Shown here piece by piece: positions 44,445 to 54,374 of a stretch of 64,000 bases of DNA. The stretch spans positions 3,410,001 through 3,474,000 of the forward strand of contig NZ_CP107945.1 in the NCBI RefSeq assembly GCF_036057275.1, in the 5' to 3' direction. The notes under the pieces were generated by a model. That model had not been told where the DNA came from. It did not search any database and saw only the letters and a list, made by a program, of their open reading frames with translations. Each line of letters starts with the position of its first letter. Within the stretch, counting starts at the first letter, position 1. A program made the position numbers and the translations under genes. The stretch is from Streptomyces sp. NBC_00390. Lineage in GTDB: Bacteria; Actinomycetota; Actinomycetes; Streptomycetales; Streptomycetaceae.

Positions 44445-46028
44445 TCAGGGCGCGCCGAGTGCCTGGGCAAGGAACCGGGCCTCGTTCTCCTTGAGCCCCA
44501 CGGCGATGACGGCGGTCCCGGCAGTCAGCGGATCCCGGATCGAAACGCTGACCAGCAGCCGGTCGTCACCCTGGACGAACGCCAGCTTGCCCGCCGGATC
44601 GTCCACCGGCAGGCTGCGGCCCGCGATCTTCCCGGTCAGCTCGGCGAACTTCGCGCGGTCGGCGTCCTCCAACGTGACGCGGACGGACCAGCCCTCACGC
44701 CCTGGCGGCTTCTCCTCGTAGGCGCTGACCTCTTTGAACCGGTTGACGGTCATCCCGGGGGCCGTCGAGGCGATGACGCAGTTCTGGCGCTTGTCCGAGG
44801 TGAAGGACCGGCCGTCGGGCGCGGGCGTCTGCGTCAAGGGCAGGTCCGGCGAGTCCGTGGGGCACACCCCGGGAGACTCGCTCTCCACCTCCAGGATGCG
44901 TACGGGCTCGTCCGGCAGGCCCGCGGCCGCCTTCCCGCCGCCCTCCCAGGGGCGTACGGCCAGGAGCACCGCGAGCACCACGGCTCCTGCTCCGGCAGTC
45001 CACGTGAGCCGGGTCCGCCGCACCCGTGGCGCCGAAGTCGCGGTCGGCGCGTCCAGGCGACCGGTCGGGCGGGGCAGCGGAACCCCGGCCGTCGCCGCGT
45101 CCGGGTCGACACGCCGGCGGGCGTCCTCCACCGCCCGGACGCGCTGATCCCGGTGCCGCTCGATCGCCTCGACCCACGCCCCGCTCAGCCAGTCCTCGAC
45201 TCCGCGGGCGTCCGGGCGCTCGCCGAGCCGGACCGCGCAGTACGCGAGGATCTCCGCCGGAGCGGGCCGGTCCGCCGGGTCCAGCTCCAGACACGGCAGG
45301 ACCAGCCCCTCCAGCTCGGCGGGCAGCCCGGAGACGTCCAGGTCGCCCCTCGCCGTGCGGACGAGCTGTTCCATGGCCGGTCCCGCGCCGCCGTCGCGGT
45401 AGGGGGCCCGGCCGACGGCCAGACAGAAGAGCGTCGCCCCGAGCGAGTAGACGTCCGACGCGGCGGTGGTCTCCTCGCCACGGGCCTGCTCGGGCGAGGC
45501 GTAGGCGACCGTGCCGAGCGCGGTCCGGGTCCGGGTCACGTCATGGGCCTGCGAGATCCCGAAGTCGATCACCCGCGGGCCCTCGACGGGCAGCAGGACG
45601 TTCGACGGCTTCACGTCCCGGTGCACGAGACCGGCGGCATGGATGGAGACCAGCGCCTCCGCCATCCCGGCCGCCACCCAGTACAGCGCGCTCGCGCCGA
45701 GCGTCCCGCAGCCCTCCACCAGTTCGCGCAGGGACGGAGCGGGGACGTACTCGGTGGCCATCCACGGCACCGCGGCCTCCGCGTCGGCCGCCACCACGCT
45801 CGCGGTGAACACGCCCTGGACGCGCTGGGCGAGCACGACCTCACGGGCGAAGCGGCGGCGGTCCTCCTGGCTGTCGGTGATCAGCGTCTTCACCGCGACG
45901 ACACGGCCGCCCGGGGAGCGGGCGAGATAGATGCGCCCCATACCGCCGCCGGCGAGCTCGTCCAGCACCGTGAACGCCCCGAATCTGCGGCCCGGGCGGA
46001 CCGCGTCCGCCACACCGTCGACCTGCAT
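44445..46028 (-). CDS. Transmembrane Ser/Thr protein kinase
   Basis: A 527-aa Hanks-type kinase. The catalytic domain covers about 15-270: GGGMGRIYLA glycine loop, AVKTL lysine, HRDVKPSNVLL (about 134-144), VIDFGIS and ASPEQARGEETTAASDVYSL. A single transmembrane helix (TAGAGAVVLAVLLAV, about 340) leads to a 165-residue outside domain with a SecD P1-like stretch (VRVTLEDADRAKFAELTGKI). The protein likely senses an outside signal and phosphorylates cytosolic targets. Its gene faces rplM with no overlap; the target is unknown. Confidence 0.9.
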   Translation of the reverse strand: MQVDGVADAVRPGRRFGAFTVLDELAGGGMGRIYLARSPGGRVVAVKTLITDSQEDRRRFAREVVLAQRVQGVFTASVVAADAEAAVPWMATEYVPAPSLRELVEGCGTLGASALYWVAAGMAEALVSIHAAGLVHRDVKPSNVLLPVEGPRVIDFGISQAHDVTRTRTALGTVAYASPEQARGEETTAASDVYSLGATLFCLAVGRAPYRDGGAGPAMEQLVRTARGDLDVSGLPAELEGLVLPCLELDPADRPAPAEILAYCAVRLGERPDARGVEDWLSGAWVEAIERHRDQRVRAVEDARRRVDPDAATAGVPLPRPTGRLDAPTATSAPRVRRTRLTWTAGAGAVVLAVLLAVRPWEGGGKAAAGLPDEPVRILEVESESPGVCPTDSPDLPLTQTPAPDGRSFTSDKRQNCVIASTAPGMTVNRFKEVSAYEEKPPGREGWSVRVTLEDADRAKFAELTGKIAGRSLPVDDPAGKLAFVQGDDRLLVSVSIRDPLTAGTAVIAVGLKENEARFLAQALGAP

Positions 46029-46385
46029 GTCCGCCCCCCGGGGATCACATCGCTGCCCGACGGCTCACCCCTACCCACGCGGGGCCCGGGCTGCACCCGG
46101 GGCACCGCGCTGGACCCGCCCTTCCAAGCCGGAGGGGCCGGGCCTCCCGGGCCACGCCTGCCGACAGCGCAGAGCGGCTCTGCCGGCCCGGCGGAGCCGA
46201 CGGTCCACCCGTCAGGCCCCGGACCCGGGACGCACCCGCTGGGGCGCCGCCTCGGGCCTCGCTGCGCGAACGCCGGAAGGGCCGAGGTTCCCGGACGGTG
46301 CCGTGCCCCCTCACCGGATCGCGCCGCTCCCCGATCGCCGCGGAGGCCGGGGCCGCCGTGCCCCACACCCGCCGACCGCCCGAGG
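46029..46385. other. 357-bp gene-free stretch between kinase and ABC-F gene
   Basis: Very GC-rich sequence with many short inverted repeats (for example GGGCCCGGGC-type blocks near 46080-46110 and CCGGCCCGG-type blocks near 46185). No frame shows family similarity or a ribosome site. It must hold the 5' leader of the kinase gene and the 3' end of the ABC-F transcript. Confidence 0.6.
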
Positions 46386-48005
46386 TCACCGCGCCCGCTG
46401 CACCCTTCGCTCGTCCCACACCGGCTCCGCCGTCTCCCGGACCATCCCGTCCGAGCCGAACACCAGGTACCGGTCGAAGGAGCGGGCGAACCAGCGGTCG
46501 TGGGTGACGGCCAGCACCGTGCCCTCGTACGCCTCCAGGCCCGCCTGGAGCGCCTCTGCCGACTCCAGGTCCAGGTTGTCCGTCGGCTCGTCCAGCAGCA
46601 GCGCCGTCGTGCCCGACAGCTCCAGCAGCAGGATCTGGAAGCGCGCCTGCTGGCCGCCCGACAGCTTCTCGAAGGGCTGGTCGCCCTGGCGCTCCAGTTC
46701 GTACCGCCGCAGGGCCGACATCGCCCCGCCCCGGTCCTTCGCGTGCTCCGTCCACAGGATGTCGACGAGCGTCCGCCCGAGCAGCTCGGGGTGCGCATGG
46801 GTCTGGGCGAAGTGGCCCGGCACCACGCGCGCGCCCAGCTTCCACTCGCCCGCGTGGGCCACCTGCTCGCCCGCCAGCAGCCGCAGGAAGTGCGACTTGC
46901 CGGAGCCGTTCGAGCCGAGCACCGCCACCCGTTCCCCGTAGAAGACCTCCAGGGAGAACGGCTTCATCAGGCCCGAGAGCTCAAGACCCGTGCAGGTCAA
47001 CGCCCGCACACCGGTCCGGCCGCCTTTCAGCCGCATCCTGATGTCCTGCTCGCGCGGCGGCTCCGGAGGCGGGCCCGCCTCCTCGAACTTCTTGAAACGC
47101 GTCTGCATCGCCCGGTACCGCGACGCCATGTCGGGGCTGATCGCCGCCTGCTGCCGGAGCCGGTGCACCAGCGCCTTCAGCCGGGCGTGCTCCTCGTCCC
47201 AGCGCCGCTTGAGCTCCTCGAAGCGCGCGAACCGTTCCCGTCTCGCTTCGTGGAAGGTCGCGAAGCCCGCGCCGTGGACCCAGACGTCCGACCCGGCAGG
47301 CCCCGGCTCCACGGCGACGATCCGCTCCGCCGCCCGTGCCAGCAGCTCGCGGTCGTGGGAGACGAACAGGACCGTCTTGCGGGTCTCCTTCAGCTGTTCC
47401 TCGAGCCACCGCTTGCCGGGCACGTCCAGGTAGTTGTCCGGCTCGTCCAGCAACAGGACCTGGTCGGGCCCCCGCAGCAGCGCCTCCAGCACGAGCCTCT
47501 TCTGCTCACCGCCGGAGAGGGTCCGCACCTGCCGCCACTGCGCCTTGTCGTACGGCGTCCCCAGCGCGGCCATCGTGCACATGTCCCAGACGGTCTCGGC
47601 CTCGTACCCCCGCGCCTCGGCCCAGTCGCTCAGCGCCTGGGCGTACGCCATCTGCGCGGACTCGTCGTCGACGGTCATGATCGCGTGCTCCGCGGCGTCG
47701 ACCGCGGCCGCCGCCGCACGGATCCGCGGCTGTGCGACCGACACGAGCAGATCCCGGACGGTGCGCTCGTCGCGTACCGATCCGACGAACTGTCGCATCA
47801 CACCCAGCCCGCCGCTGACACCCACCGATCCGCCGTGCGGCCGCAGCTCTCCGGCGATCAGCCGCAGCAGCGTGGTCTTCCCCGCGCCATTGGCTCCCAC
47901 CAGGGCCGCGACCGCGCCCTCGCCCACCCGGAACGACACATCACCGAGGAGCACCCGCCCGTCCGGTAGGCAGTACTCCAGATGCGCCGCTTCTACATGT
48001 CCCAT
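46386..48005 (-). CDS. ABC-F type ATPase
   Basis: A 539-aa soluble protein with two ABC domains and no membrane segments. Domain 1: GANGAGKTT, LSGGEQKRL and LLLDEPDNYLD. Domain 2: GSNGSGKSH, LSGGQQARF and LLLDEPTDNLD. The linker (about 230-310) is rich in Arg and Lys helices. ABC-F proteins act on the ribosome in translation control or antibiotic protection; no resistance context is present, so the role is unclear. The ATG at 48005 begins the conserved sequence; an in-frame ATG at 48020 adds five residues. Confidence 0.92.
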   Translation of the reverse strand: MGHVEAAHLEYCLPDGRVLLGDVSFRVGEGAVAALVGANGAGKTTLLRLIAGELRPHGGSVGVSGGLGVMRQFVGSVRDERTVRDLLVSVAQPRIRAAAAAVDAAEHAIMTVDDESAQMAYAQALSDWAEARGYEAETVWDMCTMAALGTPYDKAQWRQVRTLSGGEQKRLVLEALLRGPDQVLLLDEPDNYLDVPGKRWLEEQLKETRKTVLFVSHDRELLARAAERIVAVEPGPAGSDVWVHGAGFATFHEARRERFARFEELKRRWDEEHARLKALVHRLRQQAAISPDMASRYRAMQTRFKKFEEAGPPPEPPREQDIRMRLKGGRTGVRALTCTGLELSGLMKPFSLEVFYGERVAVLGSNGSGKSHFLRLLAGEQVAHAGEWKLGARVVPGHFAQTHAHPELLGRTLVDILWTEHAKDRGGAMSALRRYELERQGDQPFEKLSGGQQARFQILLLELSGTTALLLDEPTDNLDLESAEALQAGLEAYEGTVLAVTHDRWFARSFDRYLVFGSDGMVRETAEPVWDERRVQRAR

Positions 48006-48061
48006 GAGGCCCAGTCTCACCGCCGGGGACGCCTTCGCCCAACAGGTTTAGGATGCGCGGC

Positions 48062-49042
48062 ATGAGCTTTGGGCAAGGGGGACCTCAGTGGGGCCCCGGT
48101 GGACAGAATCAGGATCCGTACGGAACGCAGGACCCGTACGGAGGTCAGCGCCCTTACGGGAGCCGTAACGCGTACAACTCGGGCGCGGACACGTTCGATC
48201 CGTTCGGTACGCGGCGCGCCAACGACGACGCGAACACGCCCGACTGGGCCGCGCTCGCCGACGCCTCCGCCGCCCGTGCCCGCCGTAAACGCCTGATGAT
48301 GGTCGGCGGCGGCGCTCTCGCGACCGCAGTCATAGCCGGCGCGGTCGCGACCGCGATCGTCTCGTCCAACAAGGACAGCGGCAACAGCGCCACGGGCAGC
48401 GTCACCAGCACGCTGCCCGGCCCGCCCGAGCTGCCGCAGGACACCACGCAGGCCGAGCCGTCGTTCGCGTCCGTGGACCCCCTGCCCCCGCCGAGTCCCA
48501 AGGAGTTCATCTCCGACCGGAAGAAGGACACGGCGCCGCTGAGCGTCGACAGCCTCTTCCCCGGCAAGAAGCTGACGATGGGCGACCGCGTCTACGCCAA
48601 GGGCGCCACGTCCCGCACCGGCGACTGCGCGTCCGCCACCAAGGATGCGCTCGGCCCGGTCCTCGAGAACAACGGCTGCGACCAGGTCTTCCGCGCCACC
48701 TACAGCGCGAGTGGCATTGCCGTCACCGTCGGCGTAGCCACCTTCGAGAACGAGGCGAAGGCCAAGAAGGCGGTGCAGCAGGCGTCCGGGAGCATCGCTC
48801 CGCTGGCCGGCAAGGGCGTCCCCGCCTTCTGCAAGACCGGTACGGTGTGCCGCCGGGTGTCCAACTCCTACGGCCGGTACGCCTACTTCACCATCACCGG
48901 CTACACGAAGGCCAAGTCCGTCACGAAGGGGGACTCCAAGGCCTTCCAGACGGGCGACGACCTGGCGGAGTTCACGTTCCGTCAGATCAGGCGCCGCGGC
49001 GAGGCACAGGCCTCAGCCGCAGCCTCCGCACCCGCCGGCTGA
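48062..49042 (+). CDS. Membrane-anchored protein with Gly/Tyr-rich N-terminus
   Basis: A 326-aa single-pass protein. Residues 1-50 are Gly/Tyr/Gln/Pro-rich ([20 protein letters not shown]), a basic patch (ARARRKRL) precedes one transmembrane helix ([20 protein letters not shown], about 83-102), then a Pro/Ser-rich spacer and an outside domain from about 160 with four Cys ([33 protein letters not shown]). No family is recognised. Its last 30 bp overlap the end of truA on the other strand. Confidence 0.8.
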   Translation: MSFGQGGPQWGPGGQNQDPYGTQDPYGGQRPYGSRNAYNSGADTFDPFGTRRANDDANTPDWAALADASAARARRKRLMMVGGGALATAVIAGAVATAIVSSNKDSGNSATGSVTSTLPGPPELPQDTTQAEPSFASVDPLPPPSPKEFISDRKKDTAPLSVDSLFPGKKLTMGDRVYAKGATSRTGDCASATKDALGPVLENNGCDQVFRATYSASGIAVTVGVATFENEAKAKKAVQQASGSIAPLAGKGVPAFCKTGTVCRRVSNSYGRYAYFTITGYTKAKSVTKGDSKAFQTGDDLAEFTFRQIRRRGEAQASAAASAPAG

Positions 49043-49882
49043 GCCGGGCAGCGACCGTTTGTTGCGGGCCTCCCGGCTGCGGGCGGCCAGCAACTCGTCG
49101 GCGGGGTAGCCGACTTCCTCCAGTGTGAGCCCGTGCGGACGCACCACATGGACGGCCGAGTCCCGTACCCCCGCGGCCAGAACCTTCGCCGGCCAGTCCA
49201 CCGGCCGGTGCCCGTCGCCCACGAACAGCAGCGCGCCGACCAGCGAACGCACCATGTTGTGGCAGAAGGCGTCCGCCCGCACGGTCGCCGTGAGAACTCC
49301 GGACGCGTCCCGCTCCCAGGACAGCTGCTGCAGCGTGCGGATGGTCGTCGCACCTTCGCGCTTGCGGCAGTACGCCGCGAAGTCGTGCTCCCCCACCAGC
49401 TGCGCGGCGGCGGCGTTCATGGCCTCGACGTCCAACGCCCAGTCGTGCCACAGGACATGACCGCGCAGCAGCGGATCCACCCCGCCCGGATCATCGGTCA
49501 CCCGGTAGGCGTACCGCCGCCAGACCGCCGAGAAGCGCGCGTTGAACCCGGCCGGAGCCTCCTCGACCTTCCAGACCCGCACATCGTGCGGGAGCCGTCC
49601 GGCGAGCCGGCGCAGCAGCTTCTCCTGGTGCTCGGCCCATACGTCCTCGGGCAGATCGACGTGGGCGACCTGGCCGCGGGCATGCACACCGGCGTCCGTA
49701 CGCCCGGCGACCGTCAGCTCGTACGTCCGGGACGAACGGGTCACCGTACGCAGCGCGTCCTCGATCTCGCCCTGCACGGTCCGCTGCCCGCGGGCCTGCT
49801 TGGCCCAGCCGGAGAAATCCTTGCCGTCGTACGAAAGATCCAGCCGCACCCGTACGAAGCCGGGCTCCGCCTCGTCGCTCAC
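49013..49882 (-). CDS. truA: tRNA pseudouridine(38-40) synthase TruA
   Basis: A 289-aa enzyme. The catalytic Asp is D63 in [11 protein letters not shown], with the paired [17 protein letters not shown] and [19 protein letters not shown] segments. I take the GTG at 49882 (GAGAGG 9 nt before it) instead of the ATG at 49891, which directly touches that site. The last residues ([10 protein letters not shown]) are low-complexity and lie in the 30-bp antisense overlap with the neighbouring gene. It follows rplQ, as in other streptomycetes. Confidence 0.95.
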   Translation of the reverse strand: MSDEAEPGFVRVRLDLSYDGKDFSGWAKQARGQRTVQGEIEDALRTVTRSSRTYELTVAGRTDAGVHARGQVAHVDLPEDVWAEHQEKLLRRLAGRLPHDVRVWKVEEAPAGFNARFSAVWRRYAYRVTDDPGGVDPLLRGHVLWHDWALDVEAMNAAAAQLVGEHDFAAYCRKREGATTIRTLQQLSWERDASGVLTATVRADAFCHNMVRSLVGALLFVGDGHRPVDWPAKVLAAGVRDSAVHVVRPHGLTLEEVGYPADELLAARSREARNKRSLPGSAGGCGGCG

Positions 49883-49917
49883 GCGATCCATCCTCTCAAC
49901 CTCGCACACAAGCGGAA

Positions 49918-49949
49918 CGGGCCCGTACCCCCGAGGGGATACGGGCCCG
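49918..49949 (-). terminator. Terminator after rplQ
   Basis: Arms CGGGCCCGTA (49918-49927) and TACGGGCCCG (49940-49949) with a 12-nt loop, 24 bp past the rplQ stop. It closes the rpoA-rplQ transcript ahead of truA. Confidence 0.85.
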
Positions 49950-49972
49950 CCCGTCAGCCTTCAGAACGCGGT

Positions 49973-50473
49973 TCAGGCGTCCTTGGACTCCTCGGCCGGA
50001 GCCTCGGCAGCCTCGTCGGCCTTCGCCTCGACGGCGTCGTCCTTCTTGAGGGCGTCTTCCTTGACCGCACGCTTGGTGGCGGCCTCGGCCTCGGCGACGG
50101 TCGCCTTCTTCGCGATCTCACCCTCGACCAGCTCGATCACAGCCATCGGGGCGTTGTCGCCACGGCGGTTGCCGATCTTGGTGATGCGGGTGTAGCCGCC
50201 CGGGCGCTCGGCGTAACGCGGCGCGATCTCGGTGAAGAGCGTGTGGACGATGCCCTTGTCCGTGATCGTCTGCAGCACCAGGCGACGGTTGTGGATGTCG
50301 CCCTTCTTCGCCTTGGTGATCAGGCGCTCGGCGACCGGACGCAGGCGGCGGGCCTTGGCCTCGGTCGTGGTGATGCGGCCGTGCTCGAACAGCGACTTCG
50401 CGAGGTTCGCGAGAAGCAGACGCTCGTGCGCGGCGCTGCCGCCGAAACGGGCTCCCTTGGTGGGACGCGGCAT
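49973..50473 (-). CDS. rplQ: Ribosomal protein L17
   Basis: A 166-aa L17. The conserved part covers 1-118 ([40 protein letters not shown]). The remaining 48 residues are an Ala/Glu/Lys-rich tail ([16 protein letters not shown]) seen in actinobacteria. AAGGAG precedes the ATG at 50473. It lies after rpoA across a 153-bp gap with a hairpin. Confidence 0.97.
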   Translation of the reverse strand: MPRPTKGARFGGSAAHERLLLANLAKSLFEHGRITTTEAKARRLRPVAERLITKAKKGDIHNRRLVLQTITDKGIVHTLFTEIAPRYAERPGGYTRITKIGNRRGDNAPMAVIELVEGEIAKKATVAEAEAATKRAVKEDALKKDDAVEAKADEAAEAPAEESKDA

Positions 50474-50560
50474 GGTGTTTCTCCTTGTGATCTGCACCGG
50501 CCGTATCAGGTACCGGTGTCAGTTACCGACGGACGGCCGCCCGCCGGAAGCGTTCACGCC

Positions 50561-50593
50561 GCCGGACGGGCTTGAAGATCAAACCCGTCCGGC
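50561..50593 (-). terminator. Hairpin between rpoA and rplQ
   Basis: Arms GCCGGACGGG (50561-50570) and CCCGTCCGGC (50584-50593), loop 13 nt. It lies 34 bp past the rpoA stop and may lower read-through into rplQ or mark an mRNA processing site. Confidence 0.7.
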
Positions 50594-50626
50594 ATTGAGG
50601 TCGGTGCCTCAGCCGTGGCGCACGGC

Positions 50627-51649
50627 TCAGTACTGCTCGGTCTCCACGAAGCCCGCGTCCGCGTCGTCGTCGGCGCCGAAGGCGTCGGCGGCAGCGGTCG
50701 GGTCGAATCCGGGCGGGCTGTCCTTGAGGGCCAGGCCCATGCCGGCCAGCTTCGCCTTGACCTCGTCGATCGACTTCGCACCGAAGTTGCGGATGTCGAG
50801 CAGGTCGGCCTCGGAGCGGGCGACGAGCTCACCCACGGAGTGGATGCCCTCGCGCTTGAGGCAGTTGTACGACCGAACGGTGAGCTCGAGCTCCTCGATC
50901 GGCAGCGCCAGATCGGCGGCCAGGGCGGCGTCCGTCGGGGACGGGCCCATGTCGATGCCCTCGGCGTCGATGTTGAGCTCGCGGGCCAGACCGAACAGCT
51001 CGACCAGGGTCTTGCCGGCGGACGCCATGGCGTCGCGCGGGCGCATGGCCTGCTTGGTCTCGACGTCGACGATCAGCTTGTCGAAGTCGGTCCGCTGCTC
51101 GACACGGGTCGCCTCGACCTTGTACGTGACCTTGAGCACCGGGGAGTAGATGGAGTCGACCGGGATACGGCCGATCTCCTGGCCCACCTGCTTGTTCTGC
51201 ACGGCGGAGACGTAACCGCGACCGCGCTCGACGGTCAGCTCCATCTCCAGCTTGCCCTTGCCGTTGAGCGTCGCGAGGACCAGGTCGGGGTTGTGCACCT
51301 CGACACCGGCCGGCGGGGCGATGTCGGCGGCGGTGACCAGACCCGGACCCTGCTTGCGCAGGTACATCACGACCGGCTCGTCGTGCTCCGAGGAGACGAC
51401 CAGCTGCTTGATGTTCAGGATGAGGTCGGTGACGTCCTCCTTGACGCCCGGCACGGTGGTGAACTCGTGCAGGACACCGTCGATGCGGATGGACGTGACC
51501 GCCGCACCCGGGATCGAGGAGAGGAGCGTACGGCGCAGAGAGTTGCCGAGCGTGTAGCCGAAGCCCGGCTCCAGGGGCTCGATGACGAACCGCGAGCGGT
51601 ACTCGTCAACAACCTCTTCGGTCAGCGAGGGGCGCTGAGCGATAAGCAT
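50627..51649 (-). CDS. rpoA: RNA polymerase alpha subunit
   Basis: A 340-aa alpha subunit. The N-terminal assembly domain (1-235) includes [20 protein letters not shown]; the C-terminal domain (about 255-315) has the DNA- and activator-binding helix-hairpin-helix ([39 protein letters not shown]). An acidic tail ends the protein. The ATG at 51649 follows GAAGGAAT. It comes after rpsK with a 166-bp gap. Confidence 0.98.
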   Translation of the reverse strand: MLIAQRPSLTEEVVDEYRSRFVIEPLEPGFGYTLGNSLRRTLLSSIPGAAVTSIRIDGVLHEFTTVPGVKEDVTDLILNIKQLVVSSEHDEPVVMYLRKQGPGLVTAADIAPPAGVEVHNPDLVLATLNGKGKLEMELTVERGRGYVSAVQNKQVGQEIGRIPVDSIYSPVLKVTYKVEATRVEQRTDFDKLIVDVETKQAMRPRDAMASAGKTLVELFGLARELNIDAEGIDMGPSPTDAALAADLALPIEELELTVRSYNCLKREGIHSVGELVARSEADLLDIRNFGAKSIDEVKAKLAGMGLALKDSPPGFDPTAAADAFGADDDADAGFVETEQY

Positions 51650-51744
51650 GGTGTGATTCCTTCAGTCGGGGGCGCCCACTATTTGACGCCCGACCCACCG
51701 GGCGATGACCCGGTATTCAAAACTACTGCACTACTGCAAGGGTA

Positions 51745-51778
51745 CGGGCGATACGACCCCGAAGGGGCGTACCGCCCG
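51745..51778 (-). terminator. Hairpin between rpsK and rpoA
   Basis: Arms CGGGCG (51745-51750) and CGCCCG (51773-51778) extend through nearly matched AUACG/CGUAC pairs and CCCC/GGGG to a GAA-type loop, one mismatch and one bulge. It lies 37 bp past rpsK. Just beyond it, ACTACTGC is tandemly repeated (51722-51737). The gap may hold an rpoA promoter. Confidence 0.65.
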
Positions 51779-51815
51779 AATCCCACATCAGCCACAGATG
51801 CTCACGCATCTGAGG

Positions 51816-52220
51816 TCAGACGCGCCTCCGCTTGGGGGGACGGCAGCCGTTGTGCGGCGTGGGGGTGACGTCCTGGATCGAGCCGACCTCGAGGCCCGTG
51901 GCCTGGAGGGAGCGGATCGCGGTCTCACGGCCGGAGCCGGGACCCTTGACGAAGACGTCGACCTTGCGCATGCCGTGCTCCTGCGCGCGGCGGGCGGCCG
52001 ACTCGGCGGCCATCTGCGCGGCGAAGGGGGTGGACTTGCGCGAGCCCTTGAAGCCGACGTGGCCGGCGGAGGCCCAGGAGATCACGTTGCCGCTCGGGTC
52101 CGTGATCGAAACGATCGTGTTGTTGAACGTGCTCTTGATGTGCGCGTGGCCGTGAGCGACGTTCTTCTTTTCCTTGCGGCGCACCTTCTTGGCAGCGCCC
52201 TGACGTCCCTTGGGGGGCAT
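51816..52220 (-). CDS. rpsK: Ribosomal protein S11
   Basis: A 134-aa S11 of the 30S platform. Conserved parts: [40 protein letters not shown] and the ending [17 protein letters not shown] lies before the ATG at 52220. Order rpsM-rpsK-rpoA-rplQ is the standard alpha operon without rpsD. Confidence 0.98.
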   Translation of the reverse strand: MPPKGRQGAAKKVRRKEKKNVAHGHAHIKSTFNNTIVSITDPSGNVISWASAGHVGFKGSRKSTPFAAQMAAESAARRAQEHGMRKVDVFVKGPGSGRETAIRSLQATGLEVGSIQDVTPTPHNGCRPPKRRRV

Positions 52221-52320
52221 GTCTTAACTCCTACGGAGGTGGTCGGTCCTACAGCGAAGACCGCTGGCTGTGCGGGGGCTCGGGGGTCGCCCCCCGAATC
52301 CCGCAGCGTCCTGCTGCGGA

Positions 52321-52701
52321 CTACTTCTTGCCCGGCTTCTTCTTGCCGGCGATGGCGCGACGCGGACCCTTGCGGGTACGAGCGTTCGTGCTGGTGCGCT
52401 GACCGTGGACCGGAAGACCGCGGCGGTGACGCAGACCCTGGTAGCAGCCGATCTCGACCTTGCGGCGGATGTCGGCCTGAATCTCGCGACGGAGGTCACC
52501 CTCGGTCTTGAGGTTGGCGTCCACGTACTCGCGGATCTTGACCAGGTCCTCTTCGGCCAGGTCACGAACGCGGGTGTTCGGGTTCACACCGGTCGCGGCG
52601 AGAGTCGCCTTCGACTGGGTGCGGCCGATACCGAAGACGTAGGTGAGTGCGACCTCCACACGCTTGTCGCGCGGGATGTCAACACCGGAAACGCGTGCCA
52701 T
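52321..52701 (-). CDS. rpsM: Ribosomal protein S13
   Basis: A 126-aa S13 of the 30S head. [20 protein letters not shown] starts the protein and [20 protein letters not shown] is the rRNA/tRNA contact; it ends in a Lys-rich tail (GKKKPGKK). The 198-bp gap to rpmJ contains AT-rich sequence near 52840-52865 that could be a promoter. Confidence 0.98.
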   Translation of the reverse strand: MARVSGVDIPRDKRVEVALTYVFGIGRTQSKATLAATGVNPNTRVRDLAEEDLVKIREYVDANLKTEGDLRREIQADIRRKVEIGCYQGLRHRRGLPVHGQRTSTNARTRKGPRRAIAGKKKPGKK

Positions 52702-52899
52702 TCAATGGCTCCTGTGTGTTCGGGGGTCTTCCGCAGTACCGCTCCCGACCGCCGACCGCTCCCCGCCTGGGAGAGAGGTGGTACGCCCGGGTCCCCGGCC
52801 CCCGCCGGAGGTGTCGTCAGCCGTGGCTTGGACGGGCACTGCGTATGTACGAATTTACTTACGTCGCGCGAAGAACTGCGAGGTGCAGGTCGGCGTGCG

Positions 52900-53013
52900 T
52901 CAGCCCTGGCGCTGCTTGTGGCGCAGGTTGTCGCAGATGACCATGACCCGGCCGTGACGGCGGATCACCTTGCACTTGTCGCAGATCTTCTTGACGCTCG
53001 GCTTGACCTTCAT
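52900..53013 (-). CDS. rpmJ: Ribosomal protein L36
   Basis: A 37-aa L36: start [20 protein letters not shown], then [15 protein letters not shown]. The CxxC pair (ICDKC) plus a later Cys and His mark the zinc-binding (C+) form. It lies between infA and rpsM, 57 bp after infA. Confidence 0.97.
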   Translation of the reverse strand: MKVKPSVKKICDKCKVIRRHGRVMVICDNLRHKQRQG

Positions 53014-53070
53014 GGGATGTGAGGTTCTCCGGGTCAGTGCCGCCACCCCGCTCGCGGGGCGCGACAAGAT

Positions 53071-53292
53071 CTACTTGTACCGGTAGACGATCCGGCCACG
53101 CGTCAGGTCGTACGGAGACAGCTCCACCACGACCCGGTCGTCCGGAAGGATTCGGATGTAGTGCATCCGCATCTTGCCGGAGATGTGCGCGAGGACCTTG
53201 TGACCGTTCTGGAGTTCCACCTTGAACATGGCGTTCGGGAGGGACTCGATCACGGTGCCCTCGATTTCGATGGCACCTTGCTTCTTGGCCAC
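53071..53292 (-). CDS. infA: Translation initiation factor IF-1
   Basis: A 73-aa OB-fold protein that binds the ribosomal A site during initiation. It reads [20 protein letters not shown], then [20 protein letters not shown] and ends RGRIVYRYK, the exact family length from the GTG at 53292. A longer frame reaching 53346 adds unrelated residues. It precedes rpmJ. Confidence 0.97.
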   Translation of the reverse strand: MAKKQGAIEIEGTVIESLPNAMFKVELQNGHKVLAHISGKMRMHYIRILPDDRVVVELSPYDLTRGRIVYRYK

Positions 53293-53429
53293 GCTTCGCC
53301 TTTCGAATCGGCTACCTTGATCGACTCTCCCCGGGTGCGGACACACGGGCGCACGAGAGCCGACGCATCAGTCTACGTCAGGGCCCTCGAAATGACGAAT
53401 CCGGCAAGTCTGCCCATGCGTGGAGATCA

Positions 53430-54266
53430 TTACGCCAGAGGATCCGGGGCCGCGGTCACGCCCAGTTCGGCCAGCTTCGCCCGGCCGCAGTCCGGCGAGG
53501 TCAGCACCAGCGGGCCCTCCTCCGTCAGCGCCACCGAGTGCTCCCAGTGCGAGGACCAGGTCCCGTCCGTCGTGATGACGGTCCAGTCGTCCTTCAGGAC
53601 CTCGGTGTGCGGCGTGCCGAGGGAGACCATCGGCTCGATCGCCAGGCAGAAGCCGGGGACCAGCTTCGGGCCGCGGCCGCGCTTCTTGGAGACGTAGTTC
53701 AGCAGGTGCGGGTCCATGTGCATCTCGGTGCCGATGCCGTGGCCGCCGTACTCCTCGATGATCCCGTACCGGCCACCGCCCGGCTTCGGCTGGCGGCGGA
53801 TGTAGGTCTCGATGGCGCGGGAGATGTCGACGAGCCGGCTGCCGTTCTTCATCGCGGCGATACCGGCCCACATCGACTCCTCGGTGACCCGGGAGAGTTC
53901 GATGAGCTCCGGGGCATGGCCGCTGCCCACGAACGCCGTGTACGCAGCGTCCCCGTGCCAGCCGTCGATGATCGCGCCGGCGTCGATGGAGATGATGTCG
54001 CCGTCCTTGAGAACGGTCCTGTCGTCCGGGATGCCGTGGACGACCACCTCGTTGACGGAGGTGCAGATCGTCGCGGGGAACCCGCCGTACCCCAGGAAGT
54101 TGGACTTCGCACCGTGGTCGGAGATCACCTTCCGCGCGACCTCGTCCAGGTCACGTGTGGTGGCGCCCGGCACCGCGGCCTCACGGGTGGCCGCGTGGAT
54201 GGCGGCGACGACAAGTCCCGCCTCGCGCATCTTCGCGATCTGCTCGGGGGTCTTGATCTGCACCAT
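53430..54266 (-). CDS. map: Methionine aminopeptidase, type I
   Basis: A 278-aa metallopeptidase that removes N-terminal Met. Metal ligands and catalytic His are visible: VVHGIP, SIDAGA, WHGDAAYT, YGGHGIGTEMH, AIEPM and WEHSVAL. The ATG at 54266 begins the family sequence (VQIKTPEQIAKMREAG). A strong hairpin separates it from adk upstream, so it may have its own promoter. Confidence 0.97.
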   Translation of the reverse strand: MVQIKTPEQIAKMREAGLVVAAIHAATREAAVPGATTRDLDEVARKVISDHGAKSNFLGYGGFPATICTSVNEVVVHGIPDDRTVLKDGDIISIDAGAIIDGWHGDAAYTAFVGSGHAPELIELSRVTEESMWAGIAAMKNGSRLVDISRAIETYIRRQPKPGGGRYGIIEEYGGHGIGTEMHMDPHLLNYVSKKRGRGPKLVPGFCLAIEPMVSLGTPHTEVLKDDWTVITTDGTWSSHWEHSVALTEEGPLVLTSPDCGRAKLAELGVTAAPDPLA

Positions 54267-54310
54267 TGCGGTGGACGCCTTTCTGGGTCGCGGGAGGGGC
54301 CTATCAACAA

Positions 54311-54345
54311 TACGGCCGCGGCGTCCTTCGGACACCGCGGCCGTA
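54311..54345 (-). terminator. Intrinsic-type terminator between adk and map
   Basis: Arms TACGGCCGCGG (54311-54321) and CCGCGGCCGTA (54335-54345) are perfect 11-bp complements; the loop can add GTCC/GGAC. On the transcribed strand TTGTTGATAGG follows, a fair U-rich tail. It lies 29 bp past the adk stop. Confidence 0.85.
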
Positions 54346-54374
54346 CTCTCTGCGTCTGTGCTGCTGCCGGCGGC

